Source of the DNA: Apus apus
Taxonomy: Eukaryota > Chordata > Aves > Apodiformes > Apodidae
Direction of reading: 5' to 3'
Assembly (NCBI RefSeq): GCF_020740795.1
Contig: NC_067294.1
Span: forward strand, 124,001-188,000
DNA length: 64,000 bases
Notes under the pieces: model-generated
Seen by the model: only the letters and a program-made list of their open reading frames with translations
Told to the model about the DNA's origin: nothing
Database searches by the model: none
Program-made: the position numbers and the translations under genes
Shown: positions 42,406 through 55,934 of the stretch, piece by piece
Position numbering within the stretch: the first letter of the stretch is position 1
Layout: each line of letters starts with the position of its first letter

Positions 42406-45400
42406 ATTAATTAACACTAAGGTTCAAAAGAGTATTAGAGAAACCCTGTGTTTTATTAAAAATGATCCAGTTGATGATGACATCCTTCCTACCCAAACAC
42501 AGGCTCAGGAACACCGATGCCAATCGGAAATGCTGCTGAGCATTCTGCTCTCCTGATGCACTGAGCAACCACAAGTCTCTTTTACAATCAGGAGGTGCTG
42601 TGGGTACCAGTCATTTATTTATTTTGTAAGGTTGAAATTACTGCTCCAATTTGTATAAAATGCTGCTGCCTTAAAACATAGTAATGGATTGCTGATCACC
42701 ATAAAACATCCTCCTTTCTCAAATGGAGAGTAAGTGAAAAAAAGTGAAAAAAATGCCTGGACAGACCAAATACAAACAAAGAAGGAACTTTTAGAAGTTT
42801 CCCAACATTGGAAATCTGCACTGACTTGCTCAGCAACAAGGATCTAATGCATGAGGAAACTACCAGCAGCTTTGACCACCAGTTTATTTCCATGGTCAGC
42901 TCCTATGGGGAGGGGAGAAAAAAATGGTTCCTATCAACAGCTTCTACTTGCAGCACAAACTTTCACCAACAAGGAAGGGGGCAGTTCTGCCTCCCACGTT
43001 CACTTCTCTCACTCTTACACTGACTCCAGTGGTCCCATGAAAAAACAGCAATGGACTTTCCAGTCCAATTAGTTCCTTCATTACCACCTAGGTGTAAAGT
43101 CATTAGCACCACAACGAGGATGGAAGGCACAGGACTAACCTTTCAGCAGACAGCCCAGGCTCCAGCCACGGGGCAGTGCCAGGGGATCCATCAGCTGCAG
43201 TGTCTCAGCACTGGCTGGGCTGCTCATCAGTCACAGACTCCTGCTGCCCACCTGCAAGATGAAGACCACCACTCAGTGTCTTGTCTCCAGCCCCTCTTCT
43301 CAGTGACAGGGCAGCACAGCAGCACACTACATGCGCTCCAGTCAGCTTCAGCTGGTTCTTACAATTCAGTCTAAGCATGAACTGCAATTTAGCAACAATC
43401 TGAAGGCCCTTGAATAGCATAATCCTTAAGAACCTGCATAGCTCTTCACAGTTTCACTGTGATATCTAGGGGTCTTGGTGGCAATATGCTAAGCAAATGG
43501 TGCATGCTGGTGTCCTTGGAGCACTTGGACTAGTTGTGCATGCAGAGCTGATACTACATTCCAGCTCATCAGAAGCTGCAATTAAATAAAATCTCTTCAA
43601 AACAAAAAATATATGGCATGAGTCAATGGATTTCTCCAACATAAAGAAGTAGTTCAGACACAGTAAACACTTCTGCTGCAGGACTCCAGAGTTCTCAGAG
43701 GCATTTTATGTTACTTAATCTCAATTAATCTCCCAAGAAAGCATCTCAGATCTGAGCAAGAGAGAGGAAAAAAAGACATTGCTGATAACACACAAAAGCT
43801 TACTCTGATGTCATAATGCTGTATCGCTTGAGTCATACACAGATTTCCTGGAATTCAGACAATAAAGAGTAGAGAAAGAAGACAGCTATCTGCTGTGACT
43901 CAGAGAAGTTACTTCAGATACTGAAGAAGTTGTTATTATGGCTCAAAGTTAGGATTTCCTCACCTTAACACCTTATTCAGCTCTGAAATGTTCCCCATTT
44001 CAATTCTGCACCTACTGCAAACAAAGAATATAATAGTTCTGATGCTCTAACAGTAGCTTCTGGGTCACAATATGGTCTTCTGCCCTTGCAGAGAAAGAAG
44101 CAGAAAAAGAACACTCACCCACAACTCATATTTTGCAACATGAAATCCAGCTGCTTAGTCTGCCTTGAGGAACAGAGCAGATTGTACCACAGCCACATTA
44201 AACACATGGGCTGTCACAGCCCCAGGTTCCCCTCCAGGTCACAAAGGTCATCCCTGCAAAACAAAACACAGATGTACAAGGGAGGTGTGAAAGCTTGCTG
44301 CCTTGCTGTGCATGCTAGAACTTTTTGGACAAGAACTATGTGCTTTCCAGGACTATCTGCTCTGTGCCTGTAATTTGAATTCTGATGAAACAGAGTAAAC
44401 AACTTTTGCAGTGAATTACATTATTCTATTTATCATTCTATCATGTCTGTAATGAAGACATGTCTGCTTTCAGTCAGGGCAGTGGTAAAATTGCCCTGCA
44501 GTGTCTTCTGTCATCATCTGTCACCTTGGGGCAAAGGGTGGGCAGCACTGCATCAAACAGCCAGGAAAAAAGGTCATATTCTGTGCTCCATCCCCCATGG
44601 TAACAGGCTCTCTGGCCACCAGACATCTTAGATTGCACTGGTCAGCACTGACTGAGGACTGAGGACTGTAACGCAACTTTGTCAGGAGTTCTTCCTGTTC
44701 TTGTTATGCAGTTCATATGAATTACAGGATTAAGAATTGGTATATACATGAAAAAATAATGGGGAGAAATCACAAATTTAAGGTGGAAAAAATCATATTA
44801 AAAACAACCCTTTCCATTCTGCCCAAAGACTGCAAACCCTAACATCCTATTTTCCAGTGCATTTTAAGTGTCCCACAGCACAGAATATCTGTTTTTGCCC
44901 CTACAAGACCAGTGCCCACACTAATGCCCCTCACTAGGAAGCTTTGTTCTGCTTTTTCTGTAACATTCTTAATTTCATATTATTTGTCAGACCCCCAGTT
45001 TATACTTAACAATCCATTCTCCTCCTGTGGGTTTGCATTCTTTCTGCGTTTACTTTGTGTTCCCACTTTGTCCACTCACAGACCTGCCTTGGACTTAAAA
45101 GATTTACTCTACCTGAAACAATTGTTAATGACTCTGCCAGTAACCACCTCCAGAACTACTGGGACCAGTGACAAGTTGTCACTTTTGCTGCTGCAATAAC
45201 GAGTCAGGACCAGAATGAAAGGAGTTCCTGTCAGGAAAGCCAAACACGTGCATTTCACTTCTGACAGGCAATCTCCTGTATTTTGAAAGTATCCACAGCT
45301 CATGAGAATTTATTCTTCAGTCTCAATGTAAATCAAGTACAAATGGTTTCCCTCACATCCCAGGGTCACATGGTTTCCAAGCTCTAACCTGAATGATGTC

Positions 45401-46940
45401 CTGGCAGACTGTACAACAAGCAAAAGCAGCAGTTGCATTAACTGTGCCAAACAGAGAACAAAACCAACAGTAGAAAATAAGTTCTTAGTACATCAAATTT
45501 CCCCATGTAAAATTATAAAAGAACCTGCAACCACAGCTGATTTTTAAACAAGTTAAAAAAGCACAGTTTGGCAGTATCATTCACAAAGAAGCTGAATGCA
45601 GATAATGCAGAAGTCTGGATTTTCTCTGTCAGCAGATGAAATTCCCTGCTTGGGCAAGACACTGGGCTGGGCAAAGGCCACTTACACTGGGTTTCATTAG
45701 CACCAGCTGTACACGTGAAGATTTTAAGGTAGGAAAAAAAGAACCCTTTGAAAGCAGCTGTATCTACAGAACCTGTTCGTAGGTTGGAGGCAACTGCCCC
45801 CACCACACGGACCTTGGCTGGTTTTGTTACCATGTTTCTGTGCGGGAGCAGCTGTGCAAGAACACGAACAAACCGCTGCCCTTCCAACAGCACCCACCTA
45901 GCACAGCTAAGGTAATCTGAATCTCCCCAAGATTTTATTAGCTTTCATGCACAGAGGATTTAATTAGTCCTTTGCTCTAAAAGCCAGCTCTGGGTGTCAC
46001 TTAAAAGCCACGTCCATTCCACAATGGAATGACAGGAGGAATTACGAGTTCTCATTATGAAGCAAGTCTTGAGAAATTGAATTACTGAACTCTTAGGCAT
46101 CATTAAGTACCTTTTCATCCTCTCTGCTGCTGCAAGAAAGAGTCCAAACGCCACCTTCTGCCGAACAGCTGAACCACAAGTAACACAGCAGCTGGTGAAT
46201 GACTGCAGGGACAGCTGTTCACACACTCAAACCCGTACGGCTGGGCACCAGAAAAAAGTTTTCTCCCTAACCAGCTCAGTGTGTCACACCAGCCAGAACT
46301 GCTGCTCTTCTGGAAGAGCACTCGGATGAACAGCGAAAGCATTGCTGCCCAAGCGGCACACACCAGGAACCCGGCAGGACATTCAGCGAGTCCAGGGAGC
46401 ACTGTGTACATCTTTGCAGAGGGCTCCATCTTACAGAAATCTCATGGAGCATGTCAAGCATGTTGGGACAGTTTCCAGCCAGGAAAACAGCATGCAACAC
46501 CAGGTGGGCCCAAGACTCACAAGAGATGACCCTGAAGCCTAAAACCTGAGGGCAAAGCAGCACAGACACAGTGAGTGTTTCTGCTACTAGCAGAAAGGTT
46601 CAGTCAGTAACGAACGAGCTTTTCAGCTGCTGCTAACCGGGGGAAGGCCCTGCACAGCCTCCTGGCAGCACTGGCCCTTTCTCATCCTTCTCCAAAAGGC
46701 CTTTCTTCTAAGACCTTGTTTCTCCTCACTCTGAACCTCAACAGGCATCAGCACCTCAGCCTGTTAGGGACAGGCAAGTGCCCACCCTGGCGGGAAGGCA
46801 CAAAGCGCAGCTAACCACGCTCGGGCAGCACGAAAAAGCAGCTGCAAACTACTCAAGAATTAAAAAAAGGCAAAGGTCAGAAAAAGGAAGCCCCGCACAT
46901 CCGGAGGGTAAAGGCGCCTTTAGCCGCCGAACACGCAGCC
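42406..46940. other. Intergenic region between GFRA3 and CDC23, part 2
   Basis: About 4.5 kb of unique sequence directly upstream of the CDC23 CpG island. No exon or repeat is recognised. A small tandem repeat (GACTGAG units) occurs near 44649-44669. Confidence 0.55.
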
Positions 46941-46949
46941 CCCGCCCAA

Positions 46950-47640
46950 GCGTCTCGCCTTGCTGCAAGTTCCCCGCCCCGCTCCGCTCCGAGCGGAGGC
47001 GCCGCCCGCGGGGCCGCGGGGGCCAGGGGCGCGGAGCCCCGGGAGCCCCGGGGCAGGAGGCCCCGCCCCGCACACCCCGCACGCCCCGCACGGCCCCGCG
47101 CCCCCAGCGGCCCCGCCCCGCCCCGCGCCCCAGCCAATCAGACGCCAGGGGCCCCGCGCGCCCCCTCCGATTGGCAGCCAGGCCTCGGCGCCCGCCCAAG
47201 GAGAAGGGCCGGTCTAGCGGGGCCGCGCTGAGTGTGCCGCGCTGTGATTGGCTGGGCCGCGCCGGGATGGCGGCGGCGGGAGCGGCGGCCGCGCCGGGCG
47301 GCGGCGACTTCTCGGACCTGCGGGAGATCAAGAAGCAGCTGCTGAGCGTGGCGGAGCGGAGCCGCGAGCGCGGGCTGCAGCACAGCGGGAAGTGGTGAGC
47401 GCGGCGGGGGGGAGCGGGCCCGGCGCGGGCCGGCGCGGCGCTGACCGGCCTCTCTCCCGCAGGGCCTCCGAGCTGGCCTTCGCCCTGGAGCCGCTGCCGC
47501 TGAGCGAGCTGCCGCCGCCGCCCGCGCTCACGGAGGTACGGACGGGGCGGGCGCTGCGGGAGCGCGGGCGGAGCGGCAGGGAGCGGCCTTCGGGCACGTG
47601 CGGAGCCGCGCGGGGCGCGGCCCGGTCCCTGCCGCTCCCT
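46950..47640 (+). promoter_or_regulatory. CDC23: CpG-island promoter of CDC23 with three CCAAT boxes
   Basis: The GC-rich promoter carries three CCAAT motifs: CCAAT at 47134-47138 and inverted ATTGG at 47170-47174 and 47247-47251. The last lies only 15 bases before the start codon (47267). GC boxes occur at about 47095-47130. Multiple NF-Y (CCAAT) sites without a TATA box are typical of cell-cycle genes. Confidence 0.75.
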
Positions 47641-50600
47641 GCCGGCCCCTGCCGCTCCCTGCCGGCCCCTGCCGCTCCCTGCCGGCCCCTGCCGCTCCCT
47701 GCCGGCCCCTGCCGCTCCCTGCCGGCCCCTGCCGCTCCCTGCCGGCCCCTGCCGCTCCCTGCCGGCCCCTGCCGCTCCCTGCCGGCCCCTGCCGCTCCCT
47801 GCCGGCCCCTGCCGCTCCCTGCCCGGCGAGCAGGGCTTGGAGCTGCGCTGCTTCACCCAACGTTCTGTCTTTGCGAAGGCCACGCTTTATTGTGCTACAA
47901 ACGACGTTGTGCCGTTAAACTTGTGCTCCTTAAGACACAAGAGGAATAAGCTGTGTCTCCGTCCCCCTCGGCAGGTGTAGAGCGGGACGTGTAGGTGTGT
48001 GCTGGTTTTGCCAGGTTGCAGCGCTGTGCTGTGCCGTGGAGGTGCTCAGAGGCACAGCTACCGATAGACGTTTGCCTTGTGGTTAGTGGGTTAATATTGT
48101 TTAACAGGGAATTCCTGAGTAGTTTTCTTATTTGTGGGCATTCATACTAATTGAACAGCAATTGCTGCCTCTGGCAGCTTGCTGCAAAGTGTTTTCTGGA
48201 ACCTGTTTCTTTTTAATGTTTCTAATTAGTCTGTGCTGATTGCTTGAAACTGGGAGTCTGCTCTCGCGAGGGAGCAGGCAGAGAGTTTCAGTGGCACTCA
48301 CACCAGCTCTAAACTGTGATTTGAGCTTTCAGAGAAGTTTCATTGATCTGTTCATAACTGGGTGATTTCCCTAACACGTGTTAGAGGTTCTGAGGTCTCA
48401 CAGCCCCTCTGTGTGCCTGCAGGAGGATGCTCGTGACCTGGATGCCTACACTTTGGCCAAGTCTTACTTTGATCTCAAGGAGTATGACCGGGCTGCCTAT
48501 TTCCTGCGGGGCTGCAAGAGTCAGAAAGCTTATTTCTTGTACATGTACTCCAGGTACCTGGTAAGAGAGAAGGAAAAGTTGTCTTTTAGCACTGAATCCT
48601 CTGGTTCCTTTCCCTTCCTGGCATACCTTATTTTTTTGCCTGTTCTATTCCAAATTACCACCTAGCCCAGATTATATGTTTGGGGGGGGATAGGAGTGTT
48701 CTTTTTAGAACGGTGACAGTTGTGAAAACTCAGTTTGCATTTTGCTCCCAGCATCCCAGCAACATGAGGAATATGCTGCTTGATGTAATCTTGATTTTCC
48801 TGTTTTCCACAGTCAGGGGAAAAGAAGAAGGATGATGAGACAGTGGATAGTTTGGGTAAGTCTCTGGCATCAAGGAACACAAGACAATATAATTAAGTTT
48901 CTAGTAATGCTGTATCATGTAAATCGTCTTGGTTTTATGGCTTTTCCCTCAATTTTTTGCTTAACAGTGTGCTGAAACATGATTTATTTTGTTCTCAGTT
49001 CATTGGCTTAACACAGGTTACAGATTTTAATCAGTTCTTATGTTAAAGCAGGTGGTCAGGTTGAATTATTTTCTTTTGAACGAGGAAAATAATCACAGAC
49101 AGGGAAGCCTTCTCAGCTTTGTAATAGCTGTGGTAAGAATCTTGATTGAAAACCAGCTGCTTGACTTCCTCTTCATGCAGGACCCCTGGAAAAAGGACAG
49201 GTAAAAAATGAAGCTCTACGAGAACTGAGAGTTGAGCTCAGCAAGAAACACAAGGCACGGGAACTGGATGGATTTGGCCTTTATCTGTAAGTGTTGGTGT
49301 GTATTTATTGTGTGTTTGTGCAGAGATGCAGAGTTTTATGATTCTGATTAACTCTGTAACTTCACAGGTATGGTGTCGTGCTGCGGAAGCTGGACCTGGT
49401 GAAAGAAGCCATAGATGTATTTGTTGAAGCTACCCACGTCCTGCCTTTGCACTGGGGAGCCTGGCTGGAACTTTGCAACTTGATTACAGATAAGGAGATG
49501 GTAAAACTTGGGAGAGATCAAGATGTGGTGACAAATTAGAGAGTTTAACCTGATTCAGTAACCAGTGGTTCAATTGCCACAAGACTGATGTCACCCGCTG
49601 CTTTGTTCTGTGAGAATCCCTCAGGCAAGGCAATCCAAGATTGTAAATTATGTTGTTAAAGCCTCTTTTCCTTTAACTGTTTGTCATGGTACAGTTGAGA
49701 ATCTTCATCCAGGCAGGGCTAATTTATTATCACTCACCCACAAAGTGGTTTAAGAAATGGCTAATTCCTGTGTTCTGAAGCAGTAGTCAGCAGGGTTGTT
49801 GCCTTGTCAGATGAAGGAGATCCTCCTAAGATACTTCTCTTTAATTTTTTTTATTTTCCTTAATCTGATTCTAGTTCCACAGAATTGGATCCTAGCATCA
49901 AAAATTACGATGCAATAATGATGTTCAAACATAGAAAGAAAGTACAGTCTTTCCAAGGCCAGTGGCTGAAGCAGATGCCAGGTGCTGTCAGATCTGGAGA
50001 CAATAATTTCTTTATTGATTGACAAAATTAAATGCTTCAATTATTCTGCAATTTCAGCAGTAATGAGAATAGATTGGGAGTGATCAAATAGAATTATGTG
50101 GTCCATATTGTACTGCTTTTTAGACTGGGTGCCTTAATGGTCCTTTCTTGTTTCAGTATTCTCAGTTTATAGAACCTGATATTAATTCTTGGTCCTAATA
50201 CTGCTCTTTTGTAGCTGGTGTTATGGTTTAAGAAAGCAATTGTGAGAAAGCCTCCTACCTCCAGACCATCTGCTAAATCATGGGAGGGAAGAGAATTAAT
50301 TATTTGCCAGAGGCGGCTGTTAGAATACTACTGATTTTCATCTCTTCCTCCTCTTCTTTGGTTCTTCCTAGTTGAAGTTCCTGTCCTTGCCAGATACATG
50401 GATGAAAGAGTTCTTTCTTGCACACATTTATACAGAGCTGCAGCTGATAGAGGAGGCTCTGCAGAAGTATCAGAGTCTCATTGATGCAGGATTTTCCAAA
50501 AGCACGTACATCATCTCCCAGATTGCAGTTGCCTACCACAACATCCGAGGTCAGTGACACTAATGAGGAGGAACGAGCCTCGTAAGGCCAGCCTGGCATT

Positions 50601-53600
50601 TGTGTAGTTCTTGTTCTTCCATCTGCTGTTGTTTTTGCAGATATCGACAAAGCTTTATCCATCTTTAACGAGCTAAGGAAACAAGATCCTTACAGGATAG
50701 AAAACATGGACACTTTCTCCAACTTGCTATATGTAAGGGTAAGTTATTTCCACTGCCTGTCCACGGAGATGGTGTTTGTCAGAGTATGTTGCACACTGGG
50801 AGGGCAGCTGGTGCGGTATAGCCTCTCTGAACGTGGGCTTTCAGCTGCTGCTTTCTGCTTCACACCATGAAAAAGATGCAATGCATGCATTGCTAACTGC
50901 CTAGGTATTCTTTGAAACTAACCTGCTCCTTTTCTCATCACTTTAATTTCTTTGTCTCACTAGAGCATGAAGCCTGAGTTGAGCTACCTGGCCCACAACC
51001 TCTGTGAGATAGACAAGTACCGTGTGGAGACCTGCTGTGTCATTGGTGAGACCAGCTCTTCGCCTCTTCTTACACTGTCTGCAGGCTGTATGAGGAAGTC
51101 TTGGAAGCAGCTGTGAAAATGATCAGCCAGTAAGGCTACCAAAACCATTACTGGATGTGATTTTAGGCAGCCTGAAGAGCAGACTAAATGACAGGGTTCC
51201 CTCTTCCCTCATTTCTCTCTGAAAAAGCTGCTGTAAAACTATCAGTGCAGGGAGGAGTTGGAGAAATCATGGAAGCCCCTTATAGTCCCTTTATTTGTAG
51301 CCTTGAAACTTCAGTGGAAATCATTGTGTGTCAGGACCAGGAAATTAATCTGTTAGATCATGACATAAGTTTGAGGGCCAGGGGGTTGGGTCTTAGTTGA
51401 TTGATACAACTAGGAATGGATTGACCAGAACACTGGAGAACAGGCTGGTGTGGGGTCGTCTCTTGAGGTTTGAATCAGATCTGCCTTTACTAGGACTCTT
51501 TATAATCTAAGTTAGGAGGTAGTAGGTAATGCCTCTTCAGTCTTTTTTCTACTCCTCTGCTGAGGTTTTTTTTGTTGTTGTTCTTGGTTTTGGTTTTTTT
51601 TAAATTTATTTAAATATTTTTCCTGTTGCTTTAGGGAATTACTACAGCTTGCGTTCCCAGCACGAAAAAGCAGCGCTCTATTTCCAGAGGGCCCTGAAAC
51701 TGAATCCTCGCTATCTGGGAGCCTGGACACTCATGGGACATGAATATATGGAAATGAAGAACACATCTGCAGCTATCCAGGCTTACAGGTACCACTCATG
51801 TACTGCTCAAAGTGGTATTTGAATCTGCATCCATAAGGATTGAAGTAGCATACTGTATTTTTTTGTTAGTCTCTTGCTGAATTTTGTCTTGTTGTTGATC
51901 CTGACTGCTTGCTGACTAGTTTATCTCCCTTTCTTTGACAGACATGCAATAGAGGTGAACAAAAGGGACTACAGAGCATGGTATGGCTTGGGCCAGACCT
52001 ATGAAATCCTCAAAATGCCATTTTACTGTCTCTATTACTACCGCCGGGCCCACCAGCTCAGGTAGAGTTGAGAATGGAGCAGTGTTCATTGGTGTTCACC
52101 CTGATGTGGTTGCTACTAGCTAAGGAATTTACATGCAGGAACTAAGTTGAGGAAGAATATCAATGCTGTGTGATTTGTGCAGTCTCACTATTCCAAATCT
52201 TTTAGTTGTATTAACTGTTAACAGAAGGCTTTGTCAGTTAAATGCCGAGGAAGGCTGGTCAGGAGCATAAGTGATGGTTTATGTAGGTGAAGATGATAGG
52301 TGCTGCCAGATGTAGTTTTTGTTGTGTTTTTTTTTCCCCTTGCCCCACCCCTCCCTGGGATCAGCTGGCTGTCCTTAAACCACTTTTGGGAACTGCTCTT
52401 TTACAGACCAAACGATTCTAGAATGCTGGTGGCTCTAGGAGAATGCTATGAGAAACTCAATCAGTTGGTGGAAGCTAAAAAGGTAAGTGGGAACTGCTGT
52501 GTGGGGTGAGATGTGAGAATGTCTCCTGGAACAACAGTTGCAGCAAAACTGTGTAGCTGGTGCTGCTGGAAATGCAAATGGTGTGTTGTTAGGAGCTTAC
52601 TGAAACCGTTTCTGTGGCAGGTACAGTTGAGAGAGTTCTGCTGCCATGTCACTAGAGCAGCTGATAAATAGTCGCCTACAGATGATACATGCCCCTTTGC
52701 TGGAAGGCCATCTGGTCTTCTGTCTCTAACTTGCTTGCATGAGTCATGAACTGGGGTAGTTCTTGTGTGCTTGACTGACTTTCCTTCCTTCACAGTGCTA
52801 TTGGAGAGCTTATGCTGTGGGAGATGTGGAGAAAATGGCACTGGTGAAACTAGCAAAGTGAGTATGGATTGTTGCTGAACTGTCAATACTGTGTTAAATG
52901 CAACTAGCACTTTGACACCTAATGATACAATAGTAAAGAAGGGGACTTGCTATTGGGTAGTATTACTTTTGGAGCTGTGTAATAACTGGCATCTTTAGGT
53001 CTGTAGTGACAGCATATTCTGGTGTCTAGCTTTAGCTTTTAAGTTTTCCTCAGGAGAACTAGAAGGAATTGTAGCATAATGTGGGTTGCAGGGGACCCTG
53101 AATCCTGAGGTGATTTGAGCAGGCAGTGCTAGAAACTGTATTTGTTGTATTGAAACATAAAGCAATCCATGATGGTAGATGATGTAAAAAAATGTAGATG
53201 GATTTATTACTTTTTAAATTTCCTTCCTCCCCACCCCAGTAAATGGTTGTGATATTAGGAAAGGGCCTAATGTGAAAAAAATGTGAACACTGATTCCAGC
53301 ACTAATTTTTGGTGGGGATAAGGTAATATCAAGTATAGAGAGTGAAGGGGAAGGAAAAGGGTAAGTGAAAGGTGAAGCTGCTGCACAAAGACTTTTGGGA
53401 TGTAGAGGGGAAAAAGGAGCACTGGAGGAAACAGCCAGTAAATAGGGTGGCAGAGGTCTGTTAAAAGCTTTCAAATATACTGGAGCAGCGAAAGTCCCTG
53501 CTTTAGATGTCATTGCTTCTAGCAGTTAGTGTCTGACTGGCTCCCTGCCTGGTAGTGTAAGTGTTCTCAACCTGGGTATCCCTTTCCATGAGGAGCAGCA

Positions 53601-55061
53601 CACTGTGCATGTCTGCAAACTGAAGGAAGAGACCTGGTTTTAGCCCAGGTGGGAGTGAGCAGGTGCTTTCACATGGACCAGGAATGTCTCTGACAGAGCA
53701 GTCTTGTTCCAGGAGTCTCTCTTTTTCTCATCTTCTAGACTGCACGAACAGCTGAATGAGTCTGAACAGGCAGCTCAGTGCTACATCAAGTACATCCAGG
53801 ATATTTATTCCTGTGGGGTAAGATGATATCTTGGGAATAAAAGGAGAAGTAAACGTGGTATGGAACTACCTTGCAAGGCACTAAAGATGGGTTTTACCCC
53901 CTTGCTGTAGGAGATAGTAGAGCACCTGGAGGTCAGCACTGCCTTCCGTTACCTGGCCCAGTACTACTTCAAGTGCAAGCTGTGGGACGAAGCCTCGGCC
54001 TGTGCCCAGAAGTGCTGTGCCTTCAATGATGTGAGTAGCTGTGCAGTCTTGGGTCTGTCTTGGGGGATTTAAGACCTTGATTTCGACTCCCCTCGGAGCA
54101 GAAGGAATCCTTTATGAAGGAATGCGGGCTGTCTGCCATGCAGGTCACATCCTGAGTGGTGGTGGTGGTGGATACCTGATCACTAGTGTGGCTCATGTTT
54201 GACTAAAGTAATGGAATATGATGTAGATAATAAAACTGAACCCTGTCTCATTGGTGTTCACTACAGAAAAGAATTTGTGGTTCCACATGGCAGTCTTCAG
54301 ACTGCTGAAAATGTTGGAGATGAGGAGGTGGTTAAATGGTCACAGACTCCCAGCATTCTGTAGAGATGATACTCGCATAACTTCTGTTTTTCTCATCTTC
54401 TGTGTCTAGACAGTGCAGAGGATCTAACAGTACTTGGGTTTTGTGTGTGACCCCATTTTCTGAGATGTTCTCTATCTGCAATAGGGCAGTTTTCAGTTTG
54501 TAACTTCAGCCTGGTGCTGGACACTAGCCATGAGGTGCAGGGTGTTTGGCCTATCCCTAACAAAGCTGTCTTGAAACTTCAGAGAACCCAAATTCAGGTT
54601 GTTTGAAGCTTCTCCAATCTACATTTGCTGGAATATTTAGACAGCTTCAGTGGTTGATGGTAATGCTGTCTGAAACAACCAAGTAATGTGCAAATTGGGT
54701 GAGTAAAAGGAGGAAAAACTAGAAAAAAGTGACATACCTTAACATTTTTAAGTAGAAGAAAAAAATAAATGAGGGTGGTTGTCATAGCTTGCAGGCTTAC
54801 AGAATGACAAACTACTAACACTGACGCTGCTTGCATACTGAATTTGACCCAGAAACCACCCATTCATAGATGTATTGTTTTGTTTTTCAGACTAGAGAAG
54901 AAGGAAAGGCCCTGCTGCGCCAGATCCTACAGCTTCGCAACCAAGGAGAAACATCATCCACGGATATTGCTGCTCCCTTTTTCCTCCCGGCGTCATTGTC
55001 AGCCAACAACACTCCCACACGTCGTGTCTCCCCACTCAACCTGTCTTCTGTAACACCATGA
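47267..55061 (+). CDS. CDC23: CDC23 / APC8, TPR subunit of the anaphase-promoting complex
   Basis: CDC23 (APC8) is a scaffold subunit of the APC/C ubiquitin ligase, which drives mitotic exit by ubiquitinating cyclins and securin. Sixteen coding exons join in frame: 47267-47394, 47463-47535, 48423-48560, 48813-48855, 49181-49286, 49368-49500, 50372-50549, 50641-50738, 50964-51045, 51635-51788, 51942-52061, 52407-52482, 52796-52857, 53739-53817, 53911-54030 and 54891-55061 (TGA), giving 586 residues (human 597). The N-terminal Apc8 region includes [13 protein letters not shown] and [18 protein letters not shown]; the body is a run of TPR helices ([39 protein letters not shown]); the tail ends [13 protein letters not shown]. 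Sequence is nearly identical to human except the extreme N terminus, where the human leader is replaced by a short Ala/Gly run. Intron 1 is only 68 bases; intron 2 holds a 20-base tandem repeat. The start is the first ATG in the CpG island and directly precedes the conserved region. Confidence 0.97.
47627..47822. repeat. Perfect 20-base minisatellite in CDC23 intron 2
   Basis: The 20-base unit GCCGGCCCCTGCCGCTCCCT repeats without error nine times from 47641 to 47820, with a further partial unit on the left. Each unit is itself two related 10-mers (GCCGGCCCCT and GCCGCTCCCT). The copies abut with no spacers, so this is not a CRISPR array. The array begins about 90 bases after the exon 2 donor. 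Confidence 0.95.
47823..48422 (+). other. CDC23: CDC23 intron 2, remainder
   Basis: Intron sequence between the minisatellite and exon 3, falling in GC content to the right. No other feature is recognised. The other CDC23 introns longer than 300 bases (49501-50371, 51046-51634, 52062-52406, 52858-53738, 54031-54890 and 48856-49180) also show no exon, RNA gene or clear transposon; a short (GGT)n tract lies near 54159-54173. Confidence 0.6.
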
Positions 55062-55754
55062 ACAATGCTGATACCTCTAACCCGTGCACTGAGTGTGACA
55101 TTGCAGATAGGGCTTGCCACCACTTCTTTCCAGTGACATTCATTGCTGCCTTCATGTGAGGGGCAGGAGTTCCTAGAGCCCACAGCTGAAGGCAGATATG
55201 CCCCAGCAGGCGAAGGTGCAACCTACATGAAAGTGCCTGTGCTGAGATGTGAGAACCTGCTGTACTTCTCACCAAGTCATTCCAGTCAGAGGGCAGATGT
55301 GTTCCAGAACACAGGACTACTGCTAACTGAGGGATGGGGAAGAGCTGGTCTGCTTGAGTTAAATATATTTGAAATTTGATTCTGCCCTGTTACCTTTGGT
55401 TTTTGCTGAAGTTCTTTGGATGACCTCTTAGTGGGTATCATTGCTGTCTACCTCCCTGGCTACTTAAGGACTTTTGCTTGTCTTGAACAGATGATGTTCC
55501 ACTAAAGCAGCAGATACGGACACTTAGATACAGGTGCCATGTCTATGTTGAAGGATTGAGAAGTGTCAGAGGAATTCCAAGGAGCCTCAGTAGCTCCTCC
55601 TGTGGATCTGACAGATACTTTGGCCTTCAGTAGAAAAGCAGCCAGTGGGATAGCACAATTAAAGTAATGGTTAAGTTACTGTCCTTGGGCTTTTTTATGG
55701 TGCAGCTTTCTTGTGTACTGTAACAAATGAAATTGGATGAACCATAATGGATCA
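55062..55754 (+). other. CDC23: CDC23 3' UTR
   Basis: Non-coding sequence after the CDC23 stop. A candidate polyadenylation signal ATTAAA is at 55658-55663, which would give a 3' UTR of about 600-640 bases. No AATAAA is seen earlier. Confidence 0.55.
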
Positions 55755-55848
55755 TTTTATCTCATATAAACTAGAAGTACCTAGACGGGTTGGACCAGAT
55801 GATCCTTGAGGTCCTTTCCAACCTGGCATTCTATGATTCCATGATTAA
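55755..55848 (+). mobile_element. CR1 LINE 3' tail
   Basis: A short copy beginning with TCTCATATAAACTAG and running through GGTTGGACCAGATGATCC, TTGAGGTCCTTTCCAACC and ATTCTATGATTCCATGATT. It is the same CR1 subfamily as the 3' ends at 17.9 kb and 60.4 kb. Confidence 0.88.
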
Positions 55849-55934
55849 GGATTTCCACCCCGTTTTCCTTTGTATGTTCCTCCCTGACACATCTTCACCC
55901 CTCCCTTAGGCATCATTCCCCTAGGCATCCTGTG

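Noticed and set aside
47627-47822. Regular repeats considered as a CRISPR array
   Set aside because: Units are contiguous, identical and without spacers, in an intron of a vertebrate gene.
46849-47883. 344-codon minus-strand frame with a 20-residue protein repeat
   Set aside because: It is the antisense shadow of CDC23 exons 1-2 and the intron 2 minisatellite; the repeat (ten [10 protein letters not shown]-like units) is just the translated tandem DNA.
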